A stretch of DNA of 64,000 bases. Origin: Oceanobacillus polygoni (lineage in GTDB: Bacteria; Bacillota; Bacilli; Bacillales; Amphibacillaceae). Made by a program: the position numbers and the translations under genes. The stretch covers positions 372,001-436,000 of the forward strand of contig NZ_PIJY01000026.1 of NCBI RefSeq assembly GCF_008304605.1. Direction: 5' to 3'. Of the stretch, positions 47,511 to 55,806 are shown in pieces. Each line of letters opens with the position of its first letter. The first letter of the stretch is position 1. The notes beneath the pieces are model-generated. The model was not told the origin of the DNA and searched no databases. It saw nothing but the letters and a program-made list of their open reading frames with translations.

Positions 47511-48494
47511 ATGTATTCAGAAAAAATTAACCAATACAGAGCTATTTATAAGGAACTATACGCTGCAATGAAATGGAAAGTATCCGATAGACGGACTTTA
47601 ATGGCGATCGCTTCTCTCTATGTGATGAGCAAGAAAGAATTCCATTTCGATGCATTTATACAGCTTGCTGATCGTATAAAAGCTAGAGCCGGTTTCTTTT
47701 CACCAATGAAGTCTACCTCACGATTTACTACTGCAGCAACACTTGATATAAAATTTGATCGTCCCGAAAATCAAATTAATAACCTTTTCGTTTTCTATGA
47801 TAAATTAAGAAAAGCTAAATTCAGTAGTGGTGTGTACACATATTTAGCTGCATCTACATTGCTGACTCATGCCGATCACAGAGAAAATGAGGAGCAAATG
47901 ATTGTCCGAGCAAAGGAAATCTATGATGGCATGAAAAAAGAGCATCCCTTCCTTACAAGTGCAAGTGATTATCCACTTGCCGTATTGCTCGCATACGATA
48001 ACCACAATAGCATTATTGAACAGATTGAAAGATACTATGAATCATTAAGTAAAAACGGTTTTCGAAAAGGGAATGACCTACAGTTTCTAAGTCATATTCT
48101 TTCATTGGATACAAACACGTCTGTTGATCGTTTAGTTAGTCGGACTACGACAATAATGGATAGCTTTAGAGATGCTGGTATTAGGCCAAGACCAATGTAT
48201 TATCCTATTATTGGCATGCTTAGTTTACTGCCAGAAGAACAATTTCAAATGCATGAGATTTCACGGATGTTTGATCAACTAAATAACGAAAAAAGCTTTC
48301 GATGGCAAAAGGATATGAACCTGATTACAGCAGTTTCCTTCTACGTAAATGAGAAAATTGACAATAAAAGCCTAGCAGCAACAACTCTTCAAACGACATT
48401 AGAATCCATCCTGCAGGCACAACAAGCGGTTATGATTGCTACAATCGCTTCAACTACTGCAGCCAGCAATGCGGCGAATAATAGCACGAATTAA
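47511..48494 (+). CDS. DUF4003 family protein
   Basis: A 327-residue, mostly helical soluble protein. It matches the DUF4003 pattern: S-D-R-R-x-L-M-A-I-A near the start, K-S-x-x-R-F-T-x-A-A, and central R-K-A-K-F-S-S-G-x-Y-T-Y-L-A-A. The last about 30 residues are Ala/Thr/Ser-rich. Function unknown. ATG at 47511 is preferred over the adjacent TTG. A bidirectional terminator follows. Confidence 0.82.
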   Translation: MYSEKINQYRAIYKELYAAMKWKVSDRRTLMAIASLYVMSKKEFHFDAFIQLADRIKARAGFFSPMKSTSRFTTAATLDIKFDRPENQINNLFVFYDKLRKAKFSSGVYTYLAASTLLTHADHRENEEQMIVRAKEIYDGMKKEHPFLTSASDYPLAVLLAYDNHNSIIEQIERYYESLSKNGFRKGNDLQFLSHILSLDTNTSVDRLVSRTTTIMDSFRDAGIRPRPMYYPIIGMLSLLPEEQFQMHEISRMFDQLNNEKSFRWQKDMNLITAVSFYVNEKIDNKSLAATTLQTTLESILQAQQAVMIATIASTTAASNAANNSTN

Positions 48495-48501
48495 TTCGAG
48501 A

Positions 48502-48545
48502 AAAAAACACTCCACTTCCCAAAAAAGAAGTGGAGTGTTTTTCTT
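48502..48545. terminator. Bidirectional terminator between DUF4003 and terC genes
   Basis: AAACACTCCACTTC pairs perfectly with GAAGTGGAGTGTTT around an eight-base loop; A-run before and T-run after serve both directions. Confidence 0.93.
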
Positions 48546-48547
48546 CA

Positions 48548-49345
48548 TTAAGCTTCTTGTTCTTTGCTTCCTTTCGTACCAGAAGCAACCCAACCAACAA
48601 CTGCTGTTAATACTAATACACCATAGAAAATAGATTTCCATAACGTAGAATGCGGGAATTCATATGGAATCCATGCAATATCCGGATGCGCCAATACCAT
48701 CACAGCTAGCTTCACACCAACCCAGCCAACAATAACAAAAGCTGCCGTTTCTAGGCCTGGTCGTTTATGGAGCAAGCCAACAAAGATATTAGCTGCAAAA
48801 CGCATGATGATTAGACCAATCATCCCACCAGCAAATATGACAGCAAATTGTCCAGCATCAAGACTTCCAATCGTACCCAATCCTGTTGCCGGTAGTGCTA
48901 CCGCTAAGGCAACCGCTGCAAGGATCGAATCCACTGCAAATGCTAAGTCAGCAAACTCTACTTTAAGAACAGTAAGCCAAAATTCCTTTGGAGAAGCTTC
49001 TCCATTCTCATTAAGCTTAATAACCTTTTTCCCTTTTTCAATATCATCTTCGGATTTCGATTTAAATTTACTGTATAGATTCCGAAAGGCGATAATCAAC
49101 AAGTATGCTGCACCTAGTGCTTGAACTTGCCAAAACTCCACAAGGAACGAGATGACAAATAATGATCCAAAGCGTAAGATAAACGCCCCTGCTAATCCGT
49201 AAAACAAGGCCCGCTTCCGTTGTTTTTCTGGAAGATGCCTTACCATGATAGCCAATACTAATGCATTATCAGCAGCTAAGAGCCCCTCCAGTCCAATTAA
49301 AACAACTAAAACCCATAAGTATTCCAAAATCAATTCTGTTCCCAT
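48548..49345 (-). CDS. TerC family membrane protein (probable Mn exporter)
   Basis: A 265-residue protein with seven to nine helices and both TerC signatures: E-G-L-L-A-A-D-N-A-L near 19-28 and E-F-A-D-L-A-F-A-V-D-S-I in the middle, with acidic residues that can bind metal. B. subtilis relatives YceF and YkoY (MeeF/MeeY) export manganese for exoenzymes and are linked to Mn riboswitches. A riboswitch of that type directly upstream supports the same role here. GGAG precedes the ATG. Confidence 0.9.
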   Translation of the reverse strand: MGTELILEYLWVLVVLIGLEGLLAADNALVLAIMVRHLPEKQRKRALFYGLAGAFILRFGSLFVISFLVEFWQVQALGAAYLLIIAFRNLYSKFKSKSEDDIEKGKKVIKLNENGEASPKEFWLTVLKVEFADLAFAVDSILAAVALAVALPATGLGTIGSLDAGQFAVIFAGGMIGLIIMRFAANIFVGLLHKRPGLETAAFVIVGWVGVKLAVMVLAHPDIAWIPYEFPHSTLWKSIFYGVLVLTAVVGWVASGTKGSKEQEA

Positions 49346-49390
49346 GTGTACGCTCCTTAAAATGTAGTCTCATCAACAGGGAAAAGAACA

Positions 49391-49512
49391 CAAAAAGAGA
49401 CCTTTACCTGTTGATGGGTAAAGGTCTCGCTAACAACGTTCATTGCCAATTAAGCCGGAGATAGAATCTCGTAATGACGACTTAAATTGTACAGCTACTC
49501 CCCTTTAGGAAA
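49391..49512 (-). promoter_or_regulatory. Mn-type yybP-ykoY riboswitch with terminator
   Basis: On the minus strand AAAGGGGAGTAGCTG, the hallmark 5' part of yybP-ykoY RNAs, is followed by CCGGCTTAATTGGC and ends in AGCGAGACCTTT. The 5' AAAGG and 3' CCTTT can pair as P1. The same GAGACCTTTACC also forms a terminator with GGTAAAGGTCTC (49397-49428) followed by TTTTTG. Mn binding should stabilise P1, break the terminator and turn on terC. A further CATCAACAG/CTGTTGATG pairing lies just downstream. Confidence 0.88.
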
Positions 49513-49802
49513 TATTAAGTTACTCATATTAAACCCTATTTATCGCAAAATGTCAAATTTCGCTTTGGGAGATTTGTTCAACTAGAAGTCGTAAACGCTC
49601 ACAGCTTTCACTCACAATAACTTCTTGACCTTTACAGCATTGACCAACGTTTTGAATCGATTTGATACCTTGCTAAAATTATAATTCCCAATTAAACGAA
49701 AGATAATCAGCTATCATGTATCTAGCTTTTGACAGGAGGTCACATGCCGTATCTGTTTTTTGTAATGTCATTCTTAAAAGACGTATGCAAGTAGCACCTT
49801 TT
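49513..49802. other. terC-pgm intergenic interval
   Basis: Contains no long frame. On the minus strand a 39-codon open stretch (49562-49681) has no ATG, only a GTG 20 codons from its end. On the plus strand a 16-codon frame at 49744-49794 follows a strong AGGAGGTCAC site. Neither is called as a gene. No clear pgm terminator was seen. Confidence 0.5.
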
Positions 49803-51542
49803 TTACTTATTGGCTAAAATATCAGAAATAATTTGATCCATCGTTTCTTTTAACGAAGCTAGCTTCGCTTCACTATCTTCTTTATCCTTACCACGTACAC
49901 CATAATAGCATTTAATTTTTGGCTCCGTTCCAGATGGACGTAAGCAGACCCAAGCATCTTCCTCCAAAATAAATTTCATCATGTTTTCCTGTGGCAAGTC
50001 GATTGTTTCTTTTCTTGCTTCAGCCATTAGTATGCGTTCGCTCGTTAAATAATTTTCTACTTGTTCAACTTTTATTCCGGCAATTTCTTGAAGTGGGTTG
50101 GAACGGATTTCATCCATAATTTTAGTAATCTGTTCCGATCCTTCCTTCCCTTTCAATGTTAATGAAGACATTCCTTCCAAGAAATAACCGTGCTTCTCCA
50201 ATAAAACATCCAATGCCTCAAATAACGTTTTTCCTTGTTTCTTCCAATAATGGGCCATTTCTGTTGCCATCATTGCAGCTTGAACTGCATCTTTATCACG
50301 AGCAAAACTACTAATTAAATAGCCATAGCTCTCTTCAAAGCCGAATATAAACGTCTCGCCAGTTGCGTCAAATTGATTAATTTTCTCGCCAATAAATTTA
50401 AATCCTGTCAACGTATCAAGTGTTTTTACATCGTATGATTCTGCAATCGCTCTTCCAAGCTCTGTTGAAACAACTGTCTTGATCATACGTGGATTTTGGT
50501 AAACTTGTGGATTTGTATGCGACAAAATATAATCAAGCAGCAATGCCCCAAGCTGGTTGCCTGTTAATACTTGGTATTCACCAGTTTTATTCTTAACTGC
50601 CACCCCTAAACGATCTGCATCAGGGTCCGTTCCGAGTAAAATATCTGCATCCGTCTTCTTACCAAGCTCAATTGCCATCGTAAAAGCCTGATGCTCTTCT
50701 GGGTTCGGTGATGCTACCGTAGAAAACATTGCATCGGGTTCAGCTTGTTCTTTCACAATAGCTACATTCGGAAAATTAAGCTGCTCAAGTCCTTTTGTTA
50801 CAAGATTATAAGCCGTTCCATGTAATGGCGTGAAAACAATCTGAAGATCCTTTTCCTCTTGATGCACAGCCTCGCTCATTTTTGTCATATGATACAGACG
50901 TTCCAAATACGCATTATCGATTTCATAACTCAACCAATTAAGAAGCCCTTTTTCTTCCAACTCTTCTTTTTTCAAAAATGGTACCGTCAATTCATCTTCC
51001 GTCTTCTGGATGGACTCAATAATAAGATTTGCTTCTTCTGGAACAATTTGAGCACCAGTTTCATTGTACACTTTAAATCCGTTGTATTCCGGAGGATTAT
51101 GGCTTGCAGTAATCATGATCCCTGCAACAGTCCGCAAATAGCGCACAGCAAAAGAAAGTAGTGGCGTTGGGCGTAACGATTCAAATACATGTGTTTTAAT
51201 TCCATAGGAACCAAGCACCTTGGCCGATTCAACGGCAAATTCCTTTGACATATTTCTTGAATCATAGGCGATAACAACACCTCTATCACGAACATTAACT
51301 TGGTTTGCTAATAAATAGTTCGCAAGTCCATTAACAGCTTTCCTTACCGTATATACGTTCATCCGATTAATGCCGGCACCGAGCACACCTCGCATGCCAC
51401 CGGTACCAAATGTTAATTCTTTATAAAATGCGTCTTCTAGTGCATGTTTATTATCTTTAATCGTATGTAATTCTGTTTTCAAATCCTTATCGAGATCTTC
51501 AAATGATTCCCATTTTTGATAGATTGCTTCCCAATTGCTCAC
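49803..51542 (-). CDS. pgcA: Phosphoglucomutase/phosphomannomutase
   Basis: Interconverts glucose 6- and 1-phosphate for UDP-glucose, teichoic acid and glycolipid synthesis. The 579-residue protein has the phosphoserine loop T-A-S-H-N-P-P, the metal loop D-P-D-A-D-R, the sugar loop G-F-E-E-S-Y-G and the C-terminal phosphate site R-P-S-G-T-E-P-K. Length matches PgcA of B. subtilis. The start is GTG with GGGGG seven bases upstream. A dispersed repeat lies just upstream. Confidence 0.95.
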   Translation of the reverse strand: MSNWEAIYQKWESFEDLDKDLKTELHTIKDNKHALEDAFYKELTFGTGGMRGVLGAGINRMNVYTVRKAVNGLANYLLANQVNVRDRGVVIAYDSRNMSKEFAVESAKVLGSYGIKTHVFESLRPTPLLSFAVRYLRTVAGIMITASHNPPEYNGFKVYNETGAQIVPEEANLIIESIQKTEDELTVPFLKKEELEEKGLLNWLSYEIDNAYLERLYHMTKMSEAVHQEEKDLQIVFTPLHGTAYNLVTKGLEQLNFPNVAIVKEQAEPDAMFSTVASPNPEEHQAFTMAIELGKKTDADILLGTDPDADRLGVAVKNKTGEYQVLTGNQLGALLLDYILSHTNPQVYQNPRMIKTVVSTELGRAIAESYDVKTLDTLTGFKFIGEKINQFDATGETFIFGFEESYGYLISSFARDKDAVQAAMMATEMAHYWKKQGKTLFEALDVLLEKHGYFLEGMSSLTLKGKEGSEQITKIMDEIRSNPLQEIAGIKVEQVENYLTSERILMAEARKETIDLPQENMMKFILEEDAWVCLRPSGTEPKIKCYYGVRGKDKEDSEAKLASLKETMDQIISDILANK

Positions 51543-51557
51543 ATCATTACCCCCATA

Positions 51558-51646
51558 TTAGAAAACTTGGCATGCTTCAAGCCCTTAGGCGAATGCCTTA
51601 GTTGCACTTATGCAGATAAGAAAGTTTTATACTTTCTTATCTGCCA
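51558..51646. repeat. Dispersed intergenic repeat, copy C (before pgcA)
   Basis: Shares ATTAGAAAACTTGGCAT, GCGAATGCCTTAGTTGCACTTATGCAGATAAGAAAG with copies A and B but lacks about 50 bases of their middle. It ends in a perfect 14-bp hairpin (51612-51644: GCAGATAAGAAAGT with ACTTTCTTATCTGC) without a T-run. Confidence 0.7.
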
Positions 51647-51935
51647 ATTATATATATGTCAAAATTTTAGCATACTTTTGTGCTTTATACTATAACTCTT
51701 TATCATAATATCTGGAAGTTGTTTTCGAATAAAGATTGTCCAATCTATTTTTCCAAATATCGTTCGGTTAATAGCTTTTGCACACACTTACCAATAATTA
51801 CTAGTAGCCTTTTTAGTACGCTATACCATCCTATGCAGGAGAATCGTATCATATTCCTTTTTTAAATAGTTTTTAAGATAAATTAAGACGATGCTTTGCT
51901 ATAATAGACACATCAGATCAAAGGGGGGATGATTC

Positions 51936-52118
51936 TTGACAAAGCAGCAGTTGCTAGCAAAGCTGGATGAATTGAAATCCGATTATGTTCGGATTCAGGG
52001 TGATATGGACAAATTAGAATATGTTAAAGGCAGAGTATCCTCTGCAGAAGAGCAGCTAATCCGGTTGGAGGGTGAAATCGCTGAGGTGAATCGCCAGCTG
52101 GACGAAATAGATGATTAA
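51936..52118 (+). CDS. SE1832-type small coiled-coil protein
   Basis: A 60-residue protein almost wholly predicted coiled coil: M-T-K-Q-Q-L-L-A-K-L-D-E-L-K then charged heptads ending D-E-I-D-D. It fits the SE1832 family of small Firmicute proteins of unknown role. It starts with TTG, seven bases after AGGGGGG, an excellent site. Monocistronic with a terminator. Confidence 0.82.
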   Translation: MTKQQLLAKLDELKSDYVRIQGDMDKLEYVKGRVSSAEEQLIRLEGEIAEVNRQLDEIDD

Positions 52119-52171
52119 GTAAAAGCTAAAGGACAAGCATCTGGTTAGTCTTGGAGACGAACGTACTAAAT

Positions 52172-52213
52172 AGGGAGGAAAACACATTACGCTCTCCTCC
52201 CTTCCTTTTTTAC
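52172..52213 (+). terminator. Terminator of the SE1832-type gene
   Basis: GGGAGGA pairs with TCCTCCC around a loop of about 16 bases, followed by TTCCTTTTTT. It slightly overlaps the end of the antiporter gene on the other strand. Confidence 0.75.
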
Positions 52214-54060
52214 TCGTCTAACGATCGATTACTTTCCAGTTTTGCCTGAATTTTTGCTTGCTCCTTTGTTGTTGGAGTCAAGCTAACGATTTTGTCGCCG
52301 ATCGCAGGGACCGTACGCATCTCCTCCGAGAAAAACTTCAACTGTCCTGAAGGCTTAATTAAATATAAGAAAATAGTTGAAGGATCCTTCTCTTCTTTGT
52401 AAGCCTCAAAGGTGAATTGCTCCGTCAATGTTGTTTGGCGGAATACATAACCACTCTCCACTTTTTCAATCAATGTTTCGAGTGGAAACTTTTTATCGAA
52501 TAAGATTCTTCCTCCTACTTGAGATACAACTCCCTTTGCATTGCCATTATCAAGCTGTGTATAAGGACTTGCCTTAAACACGTTTGTCCTACCGTATTCT
52601 GGTAAGAATGTTGTACAAATTAAGGAATTAAACGCCCGATCATCGGTTACAGCAAGCAAGTACTCATACGGAATCGTGTCCAAATGATGTTCTGTTTGTT
52701 CCGAGAGCATATTCCCATAATAAAAAGGTACCCCCGACTTTCTTGCTATACTTAGATGCTCCCATGATGAATCAATGATCATAGATGGAACATCCACCTT
52801 CGACAAGGACTTGGATAATTCAGCCGTAAATGGATTGCTGCCAATAATCAGCACACCAGGATTTCCGGTCATCGATAGGTCTAATTTTTTCGCTAGCCAC
52901 CCAATGGAAAAGCCGTGTGCCAAAACTGTAAAAATAACAAGTGCAAATGTCAATGTTGTTAAGATCGAAGCATCCTCATATCCTGCATCTGCCAAAACAG
53001 TGGCAAAGTAGCCTGATACCGTTAATGCAACAATCCCTCGCGGAGCAATCCAACCAACAAGTGCCCGCTCATTAAAAGATAATCCCGTCCCAATCGTAGC
53101 TATAAAAATAGACAATGGACGAACAGCAAACATCATTAATAGAACATAGCCAATAATATTCGGGCTGAATATATGCACAATGGTTTCCATTTCTAACGAA
53201 GCTGTCAGCATAATAAAAATCGTCGATATAAGAAGCACTGAAATATTTTCTTTAAAGTGCCGCATATCTGAGATTGAACTAATCCCCATATTGGCAAGAG
53301 TTATACCCATAGCTGTTACAGATAAGAGCCCTGTTTCATGCATTACTTCATCTGCAGCTGTAAAACAAAAGATAACGACAACAACTACTGCCGGTGACTT
53401 TAAAAATTCAGGAATGTGACCAGTTTCGAATATCCATCCTAAACCACGGCCCAACGCCCAACCAAGAATAATCGCAAATAACGAAGCAGCAAAAAACATA
53501 AGCAGTTGCGTACCATCTGGATCGATTGCCGTAATAAATGTGATGATTTCAAAAGCAAAGACTGCAAGCAAAGCACCGATTGGGTCAACGATTATTCCTT
53601 CCCATTTTAAAATTTTAGCAGGTCGGGATTTCAATTTTGACTGTCTAAGTAACGGCATAATTACAGTTGGACCTGTTACAATAAACAAACCACCAATAAC
53701 AAACGCTACCGCCCAAGAAAGTCCTGCCACATAGTGTGCAGTTAAAGACCCGAGTATCCATGCAATAAATGCGCCAACCGTTGAAATTCGGAAGATTGAT
53801 TTCCCTATTCCACGCAGCTCGCTAAACCTTAAATTCAAGCTCCCTTCAAAGAGAATGATCGCAACCGCCGCTGAAATAATCGGACTATACATCGGTCCAA
53901 AACTCTCTTCTGGGTTTATAAATCCAAAAATTGGACCAACTAATAATCCGGTGACGGCCATTACTACAATCGCAGGCAATCGATAACGCCATGCCACCCA
54001 TTGTGATCCAATTCCAAGTAATCCAATGATCATGATTTCAAATAACAATGAAGGAACCAT
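52210..54060 (-). CDS. CPA1-type cation:proton antiporter with TrkA-like domains
   Basis: Membrane antiporter for Na+ or K+ against protons. The 616-residue protein has about 12 helices (residues 1-390, with G-P-T-V-I-M-P-L and E-G-I-I-V-D-P-I-G-A) followed by a cytoplasmic nucleotide-binding-like RCK domain (from about 400; V-L-I-I-G-S-N-P-F) and a further C-terminal TrkA-C-like segment. Such C-terminal domains gate transport. The Met at 54060 is preceded by GGGGGG; an upstream TTG frame is dismissed. Suits a halotolerant cell. Cation choice unknown. Confidence 0.88.
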   Translation of the reverse strand: MVPSLLFEIMIIGLLGIGSQWVAWRYRLPAIVVMAVTGLLVGPIFGFINPEESFGPMYSPIISAAVAIILFEGSLNLRFSELRGIGKSIFRISTVGAFIAWILGSLTAHYVAGLSWAVAFVIGGLFIVTGPTVIMPLLRQSKLKSRPAKILKWEGIIVDPIGALLAVFAFEIITFITAIDPDGTQLLMFFAASLFAIILGWALGRGLGWIFETGHIPEFLKSPAVVVVVIFCFTAADEVMHETGLLSVTAMGITLANMGISSISDMRHFKENISVLLISTIFIMLTASLEMETIVHIFSPNIIGYVLLMMFAVRPLSIFIATIGTGLSFNERALVGWIAPRGIVALTVSGYFATVLADAGYEDASILTTLTFALVIFTVLAHGFSIGWLAKKLDLSMTGNPGVLIIGSNPFTAELSKSLSKVDVPSMIIDSSWEHLSIARKSGVPFYYGNMLSEQTEHHLDTIPYEYLLAVTDDRAFNSLICTTFLPEYGRTNVFKASPYTQLDNGNAKGVVSQVGGRILFDKKFPLETLIEKVESGYVFRQTTLTEQFTFEAYKEEKDPSTIFLYLIKPSGQLKFFSEEMRTVPAIGDKIVSLTPTTKEQAKIQAKLESNRSLDE

Positions 54061-54259
54061 CTCAACCCCCCTATGCAAATTTTATAAACGTTATTTTATA
54101 GATGTGCCTATGAAATGTAAATGATTTATGCGTTTTTTATAAGCGTTTTTTAAGCGTGCAACCGGTTTAAATTATGGCATAATCCACATAAGTTTTATGT
54201 TGCCTTTTAATTAGAAAAATGAATTTAAAATGGTTAGCTAGAGCAATTCATACAGAGCA

Positions 54260-54289
54260 TTGACAAGTGCTATCAGTTCTTGTTACGAT
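54260..54289 (+). promoter_or_regulatory. Sigma-A promoter of brnQ
   Basis: Perfect TTGACA (54260-54265), 18 bases, TACGAT (54284-54289). The rest of the interval 54061-54413 holds AT-rich sequence; an AATTTTCGAAATAC at 54352-54365 is a poor, one-base-short version of a CodY box. Confidence 0.6.
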
Positions 54290-54413
54290 GACTTTTGCTG
54301 CAAAATTTGCCGCATTAATTATTGTTATTATCTGACAATATCTTTAACTTAAATTTTCGAAATACAACGAAAGTAGAAGAATGTCTACTTACATATGTCG
54401 GAGGCTATACATC

Positions 54414-55697
54414 ATGAAAAAAGATACATTTACAATCGGCTTTATGCTTTTTGCCTTATTCTTTGGGGCTGGCAATTTAATATACCCACCAATCCTCGGG
54501 ATTAACGCAGGGACTGCTTATTGGGCTGCAATGAGTGGATTTATTATTACCGGAGTCGGACTACCTATTCTTGCAGTAACTGCTATTTCATTTGTGAAAA
54601 ATGACACAAGGGAATTAGCAGATCGTGTTCATCCATTATTTGGATTGATTTTTACTTCCATTGTTTATCTTGCGATTGCTCCATTCTTCGGAATACCACG
54701 TGCAGCAACAGTAGCATACGAAATGAGTATCGAGCCATTTTTAGCTGGTAACTCATCACTTGCATTATTCATTTTTACAGCTATTTTCTTTATACTTGTC
54801 TTTTTATGTAGCATCAATCCATCGAAAATGGTGGATCAAATCGGTCAGTACCTTACCCCAATTTTATTAGTGGCCATTATCAGTTTAAGTATCGGTAGTT
54901 TTATAACCCTCGATACCCCATTGGTTTCACCAAATGGAAAATATATAAATGCACCCTTTTTTACAGGCTTTATGGAAGGGTATTTGACGATGGACGCGAT
55001 TGCAGCTCTTGCATTTGGAATTATCGTTGTAAATGCGTTTAAGGAGCGAGGTATAACAACTAGAAAAGATTTAGTCAAATCGACGTTAAAAGCTGGAGCG
55101 ATAGCTGGAATTAGCTTAATCATTGTTTATGGTTCACTTGGTTGGATTGGAAGTAAGATGGCAACTTATGGATCATTTACCAACGGTGGAGAAATATTGT
55201 CTCGTGCAGCGAACATCATTTTTGGTAATTTCGGAACATTGTTACTTGGATCTATCGTTATACTAGCATGCTTCACCACGTCTATTGGTCTCGTCGTAGC
55301 TTCTGGGGAATTTTTCTCGAAAACAACGAAGCTCCCTTATAATTGGGTGATTTTAACTGTAACAATTGTCAGCTTTTTCATTGCAAACCAAGGGTTAAAT
55401 ACAATTATTAGCTACTCTGTTCCAGTGCTAGTGTTTATCTATCCAATAGCAATCGTCCTCATCCTTCTTACATTTTTGGATAAGCTATTCGGGGGCGCGA
55501 AGGCTGTTTATCGTGGAGTTGTTCTACTAACAGCAGCATTTAGCTTATACGATGGATTAACTGCATTCGGTTTTGAACTGCAAGCCATGACTAAATTCAT
55601 GGAGTATCTCCCATTCTTCCCCTTAGGACTAGGCTGGGTTGTTCCAGCATTTGTTGGGGGCCTGATTGGTTTATTTGTTTCCAAATGGAAAAGCTGA
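54414..55697 (+). CDS. brnQ: Branched-chain amino acid transporter (LIVCS family)
   Basis: Na+ or proton-coupled uptake of Leu, Ile and Val. The 427-residue protein has about 12 helices and starts with the family motif F-A-L-F-F-G-A-G-N-L-I-Y-P-P. GGAGG nine bases before the Met at 54414 selects it over an upstream Met. The terminator stem includes the last codons. It may supply valine for the degradation cluster elsewhere in the window, which is inference. Confidence 0.94.
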   Translation: MKKDTFTIGFMLFALFFGAGNLIYPPILGINAGTAYWAAMSGFIITGVGLPILAVTAISFVKNDTRELADRVHPLFGLIFTSIVYLAIAPFFGIPRAATVAYEMSIEPFLAGNSSLALFIFTAIFFILVFLCSINPSKMVDQIGQYLTPILLVAIISLSIGSFITLDTPLVSPNGKYINAPFFTGFMEGYLTMDAIAALAFGIIVVNAFKERGITTRKDLVKSTLKAGAIAGISLIIVYGSLGWIGSKMATYGSFTNGGEILSRAANIIFGNFGTLLLGSIVILACFTTSIGLVVASGEFFSKTTKLPYNWVILTVTIVSFFIANQGLNTIISYSVPVLVFIYPIAIVLILLTFLDKLFGGAKAVYRGVVLLTAAFSLYDGLTAFGFELQAMTKFMEYLPFFPLGLGWVVPAFVGGLIGLFVSKWKS

Positions 55698-55718
55698 CCT
55701 TCTGAGGTCAGCTTTTAT
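55690..55718 (+). terminator. Terminator of brnQ
   Basis: AAGCTGACC pairs perfectly with GGTCAGCTT around six bases that include the stop codon, then TTATT. Confidence 0.85.
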
Positions 55719-55806
55719 TCAGGAGCCGACTAGCTTCCCTATTCTCTCCTACTGACAGTCCAATCAAAAATATGTTAGGATAAATCTATGAAAAGGAGGC
55801 TCCCTC

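Noticed and set aside
51680-51865. 61-codon plus-strand frame after the pgcA repeat
   Set aside because: AT-rich random composition and no ribosome binding site.
54352-54365. CodY box before brnQ
   Set aside because: AATTTTCGAAATAC lacks one base and several positions of the consensus; too weak to call.
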